From CAYRWR01 sp964537555 (GTDB lineage Bacteria > Spirochaetota > Brevinematia > Brevinematales > CAYRWR01), in NCBI GenBank assembly GCA_964537555.1, contig CAZIAD010000030.1:1-40285 (forward strand): 40,285 bases of DNA, written 5' to 3'. Of this stretch, positions 33,055-40,285 are shown in pieces (positions within the stretch are counted from its first letter, which is position 1; each line of letters begins with the position of its first letter). A model generated the notes under the pieces. It searched no databases. It had not been told where the DNA came from and worked only from the letters and a program-made list of their open reading frames with translations. The position numbers were made by a program, and so were the translations under genes.

Positions 33055-35835
33055 GTGAGCTCAGTCAGTATAGAATTAACAAATCTGCATCCCCTGGCCG
33101 CCCAATACCTGGGGCTTCAGGTCCATTCCGATTTCTGGAATGAAGATTTTTATCATGATTTCTCCCGGATCCCCGCTGAGGACTACAGTTTTCTTAAATT
33201 ATTTAAACGTTACTCCCACAATCTCCTGGAAAAAAGAGGGGACAGGCAGATCATCCTCTCCACTCCTCTGGACACTTTATTCTGGGATCAGATCATCAGC
33301 CGGGCCAGGGTCCTGCACATCAGAGGGCAGAAAATACCCGTGCCCCAGCCCATGGAGCCCGTGGAACTGCTCCTGGAATACATCAATGACAAAGACATCC
33401 TGGTGTTTCCGGACTGGCAGGATTCCTATCTGCTTAGTACCAATACCGATCATTACCTTCTCAATAATAAAGGCCTGGCTCTGATGTTCACCCCCTTAAA
33501 TACTGATTATCTGACCCGGCTGTTCAGCCAGGGCAGTGTGGTATTTGAACATAATATGAAGCAAAACCTCTATACCGAGCAGGCCCAGGAAAAGAGTCAC
33601 CTCCAGAAATTTATGAACATCCCTGAAGTGGCTGGTTTTGACAGCCGCCGCATTGTGTTCCAGTTTAACGAAGAAAAAGGTGAATATATCCTGGACGCCT
33701 ATATCGTGGGGACTATGGGAAAAAAAGAATACAGGCTGGCTATAGATTTTGCCCGCTTCCGCCAGGTCATCCTCCTGGGAGAAGCATTAATACTGCACTT
33801 TGACCCTCAGGTAATCGATGTGATACAGCCCCATGACGAGTTTTATGAACATCTCAAGACGGTAGTACAGCAGTCTTTTGCCAGCTTTTACGAGCTCCTC
33901 AATGAAGTGGAAGGAAACCGGATCCGGACCTCGGACAAAGAAGCCCTGTTTGAAAAGTTTTTACCCGGCATACAGGAATTTATAGAGCTGGAAAAAGAGG
34001 GAAAACAGGTCCACTTCACCTCCCAGAGGCTGACTGAGCAGCGTATCAGCCTTAAGGAATGGGAGCAGGCCGAAAATGCCCCCATCGACTGGCTCCAGGT
34101 CGAATTCCTGTTTAAGATGGGGGAACATCACTTTCAGATCGATGAAGTACAGGAGCTGCTGGCCAATGGTTATCTCATAAAAGATGATAAGCTGATCAGC
34201 CTGGATGCAGAAGATAAAGATATCCTGGAGACTCTGTTCCGGGGCCTGGATATACAGCATATCAATGAAAAATGGCAGATCCGCCGTTTCCGCATCCCCC
34301 AGATCCTGGATCAGGACATCAAAATGGAGCTGCCCAGCAGCCTCAGGGACCTGCCCGCAGAGCTGGGCAAGGAAAAGGCTCTCATCAAGATCCCTATACA
34401 TAAAGACCTGAAGAAGATATTACGTACCTATCAGCAGACCGGGGTGTATTGGCTCAGTTTTCTGAACCGCTTTCATTTCGGGGGTATCCTGGCCGATGAG
34501 ATGGGCCTGGGTAAGACCCTGCAGGTACTGACATTCCTGGAGAGCATCAAGGGGACCGGCCCCGCCCTGATTGTCTGTCCGTCCTCACTGGTGCATAACT
34601 GGGCCCAGGAGATCGATAAGTTTATGGATGGTCGCCTGTCCTATGTCCTGATCTATGGCAATAAGGAAAAACGCCAGGAAAAGCTGGCCCACCTCAAAGA
34701 ATATGATGTGGCTATCACCTCCTACCATCTGACACACCTGGACAAAGATATGTATGAAGAGATAAATTTCACGTACTGTATACTGGATGAGGCTCAGCAC
34801 ATCAAGAATAAGACAGCCAAGCGCACCCGCAGTATCAAGGGTATCAACTCCCTGCACAGAGTAGCCATAACCGGTACTCCCATGGAGAACAATATCTCTG
34901 AACTGTGGTCCATCTTTGATTTTCTGATGCCGGGATTCCTGGGCAGCCACAAAGACTTTAAAAATGAGTTTGAGACTCCCATCAATGGATTTGACCGGAA
35001 TAAAAGCAATGAGAGCTTCCAGCGCCTCAAAAAACTGATACATCCCTTTATCCTGCGGCGTACCAAGGCCATGGTCTACAAAGAGCTGCCTCCCAAGATC
35101 GAACAGATCATCACGCTGGACCTCAGTGATCAGCAGAAGAGCCTGTACCTGGACACCCTGAGCCGGGTCAGGAATAACTACCTGCCCATTCTGGAGCAGA
35201 AAGGGGTGGAAGCCTCTTACCTGGAGTTTCTGGCTGCTCTGACCCGTCTCCGTCAGATCTGTCTGCACCCCGGGCTGGTCTATCCGGAAGAACTGGAGGA
35301 TCAGGACCCCTACGAGATATCGGTGAAGCTGGCCGCCCTGATGGAGCTGGTAGAAGAGGTCATAGACTCAGGCCACCGTGTGTTGATATTCAGCCAGTTT
35401 GTGAGCATGCTTAAGATCATACGGCGCGAGTTTCATAAAAACGAGATAGAGTACCTCTATCTGGATGGCAAGACCCGGGACAGGGTAGGACTGGTCGAAC
35501 ATTTTAACCAGTCAGATATACCTGTCTTCCTCATCTCCCTCAAGGCGGGTGGTGTAGGCTTAAACCTCACCGGAGCCAATTCTGTGATCCTGTTTGACCC
35601 CTGGTGGAATCCCGCTGTAGAAAATCAGGCCATCGACCGGGCTCACCGTATAGGCCAGGACAAGACCGTCAATGTCTACCGTCTGGTCACAAAGGGGACT
35701 ATAGAAGAAAAGATATTCCAGCTCCAGTCCCGAAAAAAGCAGGTCTTTGATCAGGTCCTGACCACTAATGAAAGTTTTATTAAAAAGATGAATAAAGATG
35801 ATATCCTGGAGATATTTAAAGGGATGGAAGATTAG
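33055..35835 (+). CDS. SNF2-family DEAD-like helicase/ATPase
   Basis: 926 residues from the GTG at 33055. SNF2 proteins use ATP to move along DNA and displace bound proteins. The N-terminal ~430 residues match the extra region typical of bacterial SNF2 proteins. The ATPase core follows: DEMGLGKT at 481-488, DEAQH at 578-582, the motif ITGTPMENN, and the second helicase lobe with FSQFVSMLK, LISLKAGGVGLNLTGAN and QAIDRAHRIGQ. All motor motifs are intact. The start is doubtful: the frame stays open 18 codons further upstream, with a perfect AAGGAG 6 bases before an ATT at 33001 and no ATG, GTG or TTG until 33055. The true N-terminus probably lies near 33001. The 3' end overlaps the convergent gene's stop. 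Confidence 0.95.
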   Translation: MSSVSIELTNLHPLAAQYLGLQVHSDFWNEDFYHDFSRIPAEDYSFLKLFKRYSHNLLEKRGDRQIILSTPLDTLFWDQIISRARVLHIRGQKIPVPQPMEPVELLLEYINDKDILVFPDWQDSYLLSTNTDHYLLNNKGLALMFTPLNTDYLTRLFSQGSVVFEHNMKQNLYTEQAQEKSHLQKFMNIPEVAGFDSRRIVFQFNEEKGEYILDAYIVGTMGKKEYRLAIDFARFRQVILLGEALILHFDPQVIDVIQPHDEFYEHLKTVVQQSFASFYELLNEVEGNRIRTSDKEALFEKFLPGIQEFIELEKEGKQVHFTSQRLTEQRISLKEWEQAENAPIDWLQVEFLFKMGEHHFQIDEVQELLANGYLIKDDKLISLDAEDKDILETLFRGLDIQHINEKWQIRRFRIPQILDQDIKMELPSSLRDLPAELGKEKALIKIPIHKDLKKILRTYQQTGVYWLSFLNRFHFGGILADEMGLGKTLQVLTFLESIKGTGPALIVCPSSLVHNWAQEIDKFMDGRLSYVLIYGNKEKRQEKLAHLKEYDVAITSYHLTHLDKDMYEEINFTYCILDEAQHIKNKTAKRTRSIKGINSLHRVAITGTPMENNISELWSIFDFLMPGFLGSHKDFKNEFETPINGFDRNKSNESFQRLKKLIHPFILRRTKAMVYKELPPKIEQIITLDLSDQQKSLYLDTLSRVRNNYLPILEQKGVEASYLEFLAALTRLRQICLHPGLVYPEELEDQDPYEISVKLAALMELVEEVIDSGHRVLIFSQFVSMLKIIRREFHKNEIEYLYLDGKTRDRVGLVEHFNQSDIPVFLISLKAGGVGLNLTGANSVILFDPWWNPAVENQAIDRAHRIGQDKTVNVYRLVTKGTIEEKIFQLQSRKKQVFDQVLTTNESFIKKMNKDDILEIFKGMED

Positions 35836-36362
35836 TCTTCTGTGGGGGGTTCTGATGGGCTTTGTTTTGTTTTTAGGCGGGCCTGCAGCTCTTCACTGAA
35901 GCGGTTATACATCCTTTCCAGCTTTTCATAGAGGTGTTCATCTTTGATCACGATACGTCGTCCCAGATACTTGATGATCTCCCCTTTCTTTTTCAGGACT
36001 TCCACTACTTTTTTCTTTTTTGATGTGATGCTGTCTTTGACTACTTCTTTTTCTTCATTAAGATGTTTATCCTGATGTACCACATAACCCGAGAGTTTTT
36101 CCAGCATCTCACTTTTTTTCATAGCATGGATGGTTTTATTACTGTCTTTGGCGATCTTCTTGGTCTCATCTGAACCCAGGATAAAAGTCTCAAAAAAACC
36201 AATATCCTGGTGGTCAAAGAAATAACAGTCTATAGCCTCTTCTTCAAAGTATATATTGACCAGTTTGAAAAGTGATTTAAACAGTCCATGAGGGAGCACC
36301 GATTTTTCCCAGGAGAAAAATCTTTCCACAAGATTGAGGACAAAGAGTCTTCTTCTTTTCAT
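35832..36362 (-). CDS. Hypothetical protein, last gene of a c-di-GMP-type operon
   Basis: 176 residues that I do not recognise. It is highly charged. The first ~65 residues have aromatic and hydrophobic stretches (LFKSLFKLVNIYFEEEAIDC, then YFFDHQDIGFFETFIL). The rest is lysine/glutamate-rich, probably helical, with a KKKK run and a disordered acidic tail (SPSEPPTED). No clear membrane segment or signal peptide. The ATG overlaps the upstream gene's stop by 4 bases, with AAGGAAAG as ribosome site. Its stop codon overlaps that of the convergent helicase gene. Confidence 0.75.
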   Translation of the reverse strand: MKRRRLFVLNLVERFFSWEKSVLPHGLFKSLFKLVNIYFEEEAIDCYFFDHQDIGFFETFILGSDETKKIAKDSNKTIHAMKKSEMLEKLSGYVVHQDKHLNEEKEVVKDSITSKKKKVVEVLKKKGEIIKYLGRRIVIKDEHLYEKLERMYNRFSEELQARLKTKQSPSEPPTED

Positions 36363-37042
36363 CTCTTTCCTTTTCCTGAGGCCTTTAATCTTTTATTATA
36401 CCAGCACAATATCCCTGCATTTATCAGCCGGTTCAGGGCCTCCAGGATCTGTTTTTTTCCTGTAGCTCTGAGGGCTCCATAGCCGGGATAGTGTGCTTCT
36501 TTTCTGTGCTGCCCGGTCACTATAGAATGGATCTGATCCAGGCTGAGGCCTAAAGCGGTACTTTTTAACACAGAAAATAACACCTTCTCAGTATAACCCC
36601 ATTTTTCTGTTTTAGACAAGAGTTTTAAAGGACATTCTTCCATTATTTTTGATGAAATTGACTGTTTAAACAGGTTTTCCCATTTTTTATATTGTGATGC
36701 TTTTAGCTTGAGGAGGGTGTCTGCATGCAGAATAATATATACGGTGTTTACCACTCCACTGAGCTGTAGGAGGCCTTCCCAGGAGGGCAGGGAGGGCATA
36801 ATGAGCTGACTGCCGGGGGAAAGTGCGCCTGCATCCTCCAGGCTACGTATGATAAGTCCCGGCATATCAGATTTCATAAGGTAGCTCCATTCCTGTGTCT
36901 CATAGGAGCCGCTGCACAGCAGTACACTTCCGGGGCAGTGGAGCAGGATGTTCATTATCTCTTCACGGGGAAAGAGGCTGAAAATCAGCCTGACCGGGGG
37001 CAGGGAGGATAGCCTAGGGCTGGGGCGAGGAGGGAGAGGCAA
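36359..37042 (-). CDS. Hypothetical protein with a possible C-terminal winged helix
   Basis: About 227 residues that I do not recognise. The first ~30 residues are proline-rich, and a hydrophobic core follows (NILLHCPGSVLLCSGSY). The last ~60 residues (LSLDQIHSIVTG...ILEALNRLINAGILCWYNK) have the helix-helix-wing pattern of a winged helix, but this is a guess. The open frame reaches an ATG at 37057, which has no ribosome site. A TTG at 37042 has GGAGG at a normal distance, so I prefer it. Either way the start overlaps the end of the GGDEF gene, showing tight coupling. Confidence 0.7.
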   Translation of the reverse strand: MPLPPRPSPRLSSLPPVRLIFSLFPREEIMNILLHCPGSVLLCSGSYETQEWSYLMKSDMPGLIIRSLEDAGALSPGSQLIMPSLPSWEGLLQLSGVVNTVYIILHADTLLKLKASQYKKWENLFKQSISSKIMEECPLKLLSKTEKWGYTEKVLFSVLKSTALGLSLDQIHSIVTGQHRKEAHYPGYGALRATGKKQILEALNRLINAGILCWYNKRLKASGKGKR

Positions 37043-37853
37043 TAAAGTTTCCTCCATGTTCTTTTGATTTATAACGCATAAGGGTCAGTTGTTCGATGAT
37101 CTGTTCTTCGGTCTCTCCGTGTACAGGATAGCACACTACTCCTATACTAAAGCTGACGTTAAAGATCTTTCTTTCCAGCTGGATGACATCTTTAAGAAGA
37201 GTGGACAGGATACGTTCGGTGAGGGTCTCTGCACCCTCGATATCAGTGGAGGGCATAATAAGTATAAAACGGTCGTCATAATAGCGGATCAGGGTATCTT
37301 CCGCTCGGATGGTCTTTTGAATACGGGTTACTATCTCTACCAGGATCTGGTTCCCGATATTATAGCCGTGATTATTGTTTATCTGGGAGAATTTATCTAT
37401 ATCTAACATCATGACCGAGAAAATACGTTCTTTTCTCTGGGATCTTCCAATCTCAGCATTGAGGGCTTTGGAGAGGTAGTTTTGATTGAAGGTCAGGGTA
37501 AGGGCGTCTTTGTAGAGGTCAGCCGGTGAATGAGGGCTGAGATAGAGGTCTACAAAGATCGGATTCATGATGATGCGGTTTCTTTCTATGATATAGTCCA
37601 GCATCCCCACATAAAAGTTACAGGGGTCCTCCATCTGTTCTTCCAGATTGATACAGTGCTTGAGGATGGAATGAAACAGGTTCTGAGCTTCATCTTCATT
37701 GAGATTAAGGTGGGTCAGCTTATAAAACAGGGTCTTGAGGATAGGATAGTCAGGGTAGCTCTCATAGAGTGCCTGTATGGTCTGTTGGAGCTGATGGCAG
37801 TTGTTCATGCTTTCCCGTATCGAAGAATAGATAGTCGACTCCATATCAGACAT
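37014..37853 (-). CDS. Degenerate GGDEF protein with intact RxxD site
   Basis: 279 residues: a ~115-residue helical N-terminal region, then a GGDEF fold. The catalytic signature is lost: where GGDEF is expected it reads YDDRF (192-196, in IRYYDDRF). The metal-binding aspartate of the first strand (MMLDIDKF) and the body of the fold (NNNHGYNIGNQIL, VSFSIGVVCYP) are kept. The inhibitory c-di-GMP site RxxD is present as RAED (183-186). This combination marks enzymatically dead GGDEF domains that bind c-di-GMP as receptors, which I infer here. Encoded 8 bases after the HD-GYP-type gene and overlapping the next gene. Confidence 0.87.
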   Translation of the reverse strand: MSDMESTIYSSIRESMNNCHQLQQTIQALYESYPDYPILKTLFYKLTHLNLNEDEAQNLFHSILKHCINLEEQMEDPCNFYVGMLDYIIERNRIIMNPIFVDLYLSPHSPADLYKDALTLTFNQNYLSKALNAEIGRSQRKERIFSVMMLDIDKFSQINNNHGYNIGNQILVEIVTRIQKTIRAEDTLIRYYDDRFILIMPSTDIEGAETLTERILSTLLKDVIQLERKIFNVSFSIGVVCYPVHGETEEQIIEQLTLMRYKSKEHGGNFIASPSSPQP

Positions 37854-37861
37854 AAGACATC

Positions 37862-38797
37862 CTATATTTTGAAGAGGTATTTAAAAGCCAGATCCAGAGC
37901 AGCTACCAGGTCAGGGTTAAACCGGGTCTTTTCCTTGCGTAACTTAGCGATATGTTCCCGGTAGGGCCTTTGTTTTAATGTCCATTCTCCCAGAGTGAGC
38001 TGAGAAAAATAATCGGCCAGAGCCACGATCTGGCTGATAAAGGACAGAGATTCTCCATCCAGCCCGCGGGGCAGGCCGCTGCCATCGATGCGTTCTTCGT
38101 GGTTCAGGACAGCCTCCATGACCTCTTTATCCAGTTCGTGCCGGGCTTTTTCAGCCTCCAGGATCTGGTAGGAGTAGATGGCGTGCTGATAGTATTTGAG
38201 GTATTCGGATTCCAGCAGTTCCACCCGCTTTTTCTCTACATCGCCTTTGTTCATCTGCATAAATCCTACATCATGCAGTAATGCGGCCGAGATGAGGCTG
38301 CCCACCTGATGGGCATTGATCATCCCCTGGAAGTGGTTCTGATTGTATATGTAGTATATGGTCAGAGAAACAAAGCAGGTGTGCACACTGTGCTTAAATA
38401 CTTTTTTGGAAAAGTTCTTGATCTGGGAGAGCTTCCAGATGACATAGTCGTTTTCCAGGAGATTGGCCTTCAAATATTTGCTGATAAAATCCTTGGGGGA
38501 TTTAGCCAGATCGCGGTAAAAGTCGTCTTCGCGGAACAGGGAGATGAGGTAGGCTACCCACTTGATACGCTGTTCTTCAGAGATAAAGTGAGGAATGGTA
38601 GTGCGCACATGCAGGGGTTTCATGAATACTTCCGGGTAACGGGACTGGACTTTTTCCAGGTCTTTGGAGGTCAGGATCTTCTCTGTCCCCAGCAACAGAT
38701 TGGACCTGTCGTCAAAAAGGGGTTCGACCAGTAAAAATGCCTTACCTTTGGTGATCTGGTGCAGTATCTCATTTGCTGAAAGAAAATGAACAGCCAT
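37862..38797 (-). CDS. Variant HD-GYP domain protein
   Basis: 311 residues. The N-terminal ~110 residues are unassigned. The HD-GYP-like domain (~125-300) has H136, the HD pair H175-D176 in ALLHDVGFM, H205, and NHEERIDGSGLPRGL where the usual HH is NH (N232-H233) and GYP is GLP, then ALADYFSQL with D262. Most metal ligands remain but one histidine is replaced, so catalytic ability is uncertain. GGAGG lies 4 bases before the ATG. First gene of a four-gene unit with the degenerate GGDEF protein and two unknown proteins. Confidence 0.87.
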   Translation of the reverse strand: MAVHFLSANEILHQITKGKAFLLVEPLFDDRSNLLLGTEKILTSKDLEKVQSRYPEVFMKPLHVRTTIPHFISEEQRIKWVAYLISLFREDDFYRDLAKSPKDFISKYLKANLLENDYVIWKLSQIKNFSKKVFKHSVHTCFVSLTIYYIYNQNHFQGMINAHQVGSLISAALLHDVGFMQMNKGDVEKKRVELLESEYLKYYQHAIYSYQILEAEKARHELDKEVMEAVLNHEERIDGSGLPRGLDGESLSFISQIVALADYFSQLTLGEWTLKQRPYREHIAKLRKEKTRFNPDLVAALDLAFKYLFKI

Positions 38798-38819
38798 TTA
38801 TCCTCCGTTGTCTGCTCAG

Positions 38820-38866
38820 GGTTGACTCATACCTATAATTTAAAGCAAAAATTTAATTTGTCAACC
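38820..38866. promoter_or_regulatory. Inverted repeat in the guaB/HD-GYP gap
   Basis: GGTTGAC (38820-38826) is mirrored by GTCAACC (38860-38866) around an AT-rich centre. On the minus strand the right arm supplies a TTGACA -35 box, but I see no good -10 at standard spacing. Possible operator or promoter of the HD-GYP operon. Confidence 0.35.
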
Positions 38867-38875
38867 TCTTAAATA

Positions 38876-38889
38876 ATTCCCCCCGGAAT
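38876..38889 (-). terminator. Short hairpin after guaB
   Basis: ATTCC (38876-38880) pairs with GGAAT (38885-38889) 3 bases past the guaB stop; on the minus strand TATTTA follows. The stem is short, so this is a weak candidate. Confidence 0.3.
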
Positions 38890-38892
38890 CGT

Positions 38893-40285
38893 CTAATCGT
38901 CGCTGGAATCCACCATATAATTAGGGGCTTCCTTGGTGATGACCACATCGTGGGGATGAGACTCACGCAGAGAAGCGGCGGTGATCTTAATAAATCGGGT
39001 CCTGGACTTAAACTCGGGTAGTGATCGGGCCCCGGCATAACCCATAGAGGCACGGAGGCCTCCGATGAGCTGATACAGTACATCTTTGACATCACCCTTA
39101 TAATGCACCCTGCCTTCTATACCTTCCGGCACCAGTTTTTCCGGTTCATAGTCATCCTGGAAGTAGCGGGACTTGGAGCCCTGGCTCATGGCACCGATGG
39201 AGCCCATGCCCCGGTAGGACTTATAGCGCCGTCCCTTGAATATGACAAATTCTCCCGGGCTTTCGGTAGTGCCGGCCAGAAGATTGCCCAGCATCACGGC
39301 ATCCCCTCCGGCCGCTATGGCCTTGGAGATATCTCCGGAGAATTTTATGCCTCCGTCAGCGATGACGGGGATGTTGTGTTTACGGGTCTCGGAAAATACT
39401 TCCATGATGGCAGAGACCTGGGGTACTCCCACTCCGGCCACCACACGGGTGGTGCAGATAGAGCCGGGCCCTATGCCCACTTTGACACAGGTGACGCCCG
39501 CTTTGATGAGGTCTCGGGCGGCATCGGCAGTAGCGATATTGCCTCCCATGATGTCCAGGTCGGGGAATTCCTTACGCAGGGCGCTGACCATATTCAGTAC
39601 TTTATTGGAATGACCGTGAGCGGTATCTACCACTACCAGGTCTACATCTGCTTCTACCAGCTGACGTACCCGCTCTATCTCATGAGGGCCGGTCCCTACA
39701 GCTGCTCCTACCTGGAGGCGTCCGTGTTCGTCCTTGGTGGAGCCGGGGTAGGCCGCGATCTGATGAATATCCTTGAGCGTCACGAGGCCGATCAGCTCAT
39801 CCTTTTCATTGACGATGGGCAGCTTTTCCACCCGTCTTTCCCGCATGATCTCTCCGGCATGGGTCAGGTCTATCTCGCCCTGGGCCACCACCAGGTCCTT
39901 GCGGGGGGTCATGATATCTTTTACTTTTTTACTGTCATTATCTCCCACTTCATAAAAGCTCAGGTCCCGGTGGGTCAGTATTCCCACCAGCTTATTATTC
40001 TCATCTGATATGGGTATGCCCGAGATACCGGATTTTTTCATGAGTTCCTTGGCATCCCGCAGGGTCTTGTCAGGACTGAGGGTGATGGGATTGGAGATAA
40101 AGATATTCTCAAATCTCTTGACCTTGCGTACTTCCTCGACCTGCTGGTCGTGGGGAAAGTTCCGGTGGATGATACCCAGGCCGCCGATCTGGGCCATTGC
40201 GATGGCCATACGGGAGTCGGTCACGGTGTCCATAGCTGCGGACAGTACAGGGATGTTGAGGCGGATCTTTGAGGTCAGCTGAGTA
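38893..40285 (-). CDS. guaB: IMP dehydrogenase (5' end outside the window)
   Basis: Oxidises IMP to XMP with NAD, the committed step of GMP synthesis, and so supplies the GTP needed for c-di-GMP. The N-terminal part continues past the window edge; within the last 50 bases the frame reads ...TSKIRLNIPVLSAAMDTVTD. Visible: HRNFPHDQQ, two CBS domains (ISNPITLSPDKTLRDAKELM and IMTPRKDLVV...EKLPIVNEKDELIGLVTLKD), the active-site loop GPGSICTTRVVAGVG with the catalytic cysteine, VIADGGIKFSGDISKAIAAG, and MGSIGAMSQGSKSRY. All catalytic parts are present. Confidence 0.97.
   Translation of the reverse strand, partial: TQLTSKIRLNIPVLSAAMDTVTDSRMAIAMAQIGGLGIIHRNFPHDQQVEEVRKVKRFENIFISNPITLSPDKTLRDAKELMKKSGISGIPISDENNKLVGILTHRDLSFYEVGDNDSKKVKDIMTPRKDLVVAQGEIDLTHAGEIMRERRVEKLPIVNEKDELIGLVTLKDIHQIAAYPGSTKDEHGRLQVGAAVGTGPHEIERVRQLVEADVDLVVVDTAHGHSNKVLNMVSALRKEFPDLDIMGGNIATADAARDLIKAGVTCVKVGIGPGSICTTRVVAGVGVPQVSAIMEVFSETRKHNIPVIADGGIKFSGDISKAIAAGGDAVMLGNLLAGTTESPGEFVIFKGRRYKSYRGMGSIGAMSQGSKSRYFQDDYEPEKLVPEGIEGRVHYKGDVKDVLYQLIGGLRASMGYAGARSLPEFKSRTRFIKITAASLRESHPHDVVITKEAPNYMVDSSDD

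Noticed and set aside
34585..35268. 227-codon open frame on the minus strand
   Set aside because: Antisense of the helicase core, including its DEAQ motif.
39103..40008. 301-codon open frame on the plus strand
   Set aside because: Antisense of guaB, whose CBS domains and catalytic loop are clear.

Overview
The window comes from a bacterial chromosome with short intergenic gaps, frequent 4-base ATGA start/stop overlaps, and clear Shine-Dalgarno and sigma70-type promoter sequences. No rRNA, tRNA, CRISPR array, transposase or phage gene was seen. The gene content suggests a Gram-negative-type, signalling-rich, probably anaerobic bacterium: two predicted lipoproteins, many c-di-GMP-type proteins, double cyclic-nucleotide-domain regulators, and a membrane TPR protein next to miaB. 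Spirochaetota or a related deep lineage is my best guess, but it rests on resemblance only.

Layout. 1-1063 has no convincing gene and is packed with short inverted and direct repeats. 1064-6933 (minus) carries a small unknown gene, murF, two overlapping flavoprotein genes and an HD-GYP gene. 7088-10066 (plus) carries a TtcA-type tRNA thiolase, a fused acetyltransferase-deacetylase and a small exported protein. 10144-12044 (minus) is an operon of an exported protein, a PfkB sugar kinase and a YpeA-like acetyltransferase. 12299-19410 (plus) is a signalling block: a degenerate receiver/HD-GYP protein, a second HD-GYP protein, a PAS/GAF histidine kinase, a single-domain receiver and a hybrid kinase. 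19533-22729 (minus) is a TPR membrane protein-miaB-GNAT operon. A 360-base gap with a MITE-like repeat follows. 23098-26780 (minus) holds two tandem double-cNMP-domain proteins and a polysaccharide deacetylase.

Divergent from these, 26912-28402 encodes the most striking gene: a four-helix membrane protein with an external glycogen-binding-like (CBM48/AMPK-type) domain and a cytoplasmic LuxR-type DNA-binding domain. Its promoter (TTGACC-N17-TATAAT) has a palindrome matching the CRP consensus at the predicted transcription start. A second CRP-like site lies over another strong promoter just downstream, in a gene-free stretch that looks like a small RNA gene (about 28505-28710). This gives a possible local circuit of cyclic-nucleotide-type regulators, envelope carbohydrate sensing, cell-wall carbohydrate modification and a small RNA.

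28725-32851 (minus) has a membrane diguanylate cyclase with an intact I-site and a lipoprotein-M20 peptidase-TPR lipoprotein operon. 33055-35835 (plus) is an SNF2-family helicase whose frame seems to open upstream of any standard start codon. 35832-38797 (minus) is a four-gene operon: a variant HD-GYP protein, a GGDEF protein that has lost its catalytic motif but keeps RxxD, and two unknown proteins. The window ends inside guaB.

Overall theme: c-di-GMP-type signalling. There is one canonical GGDEF, one degenerate GGDEF and four HD-GYP-type proteins (one canonical, two variant, one clearly degenerate), mixed with housekeeping genes (murF, ttcA, miaB, guaB).
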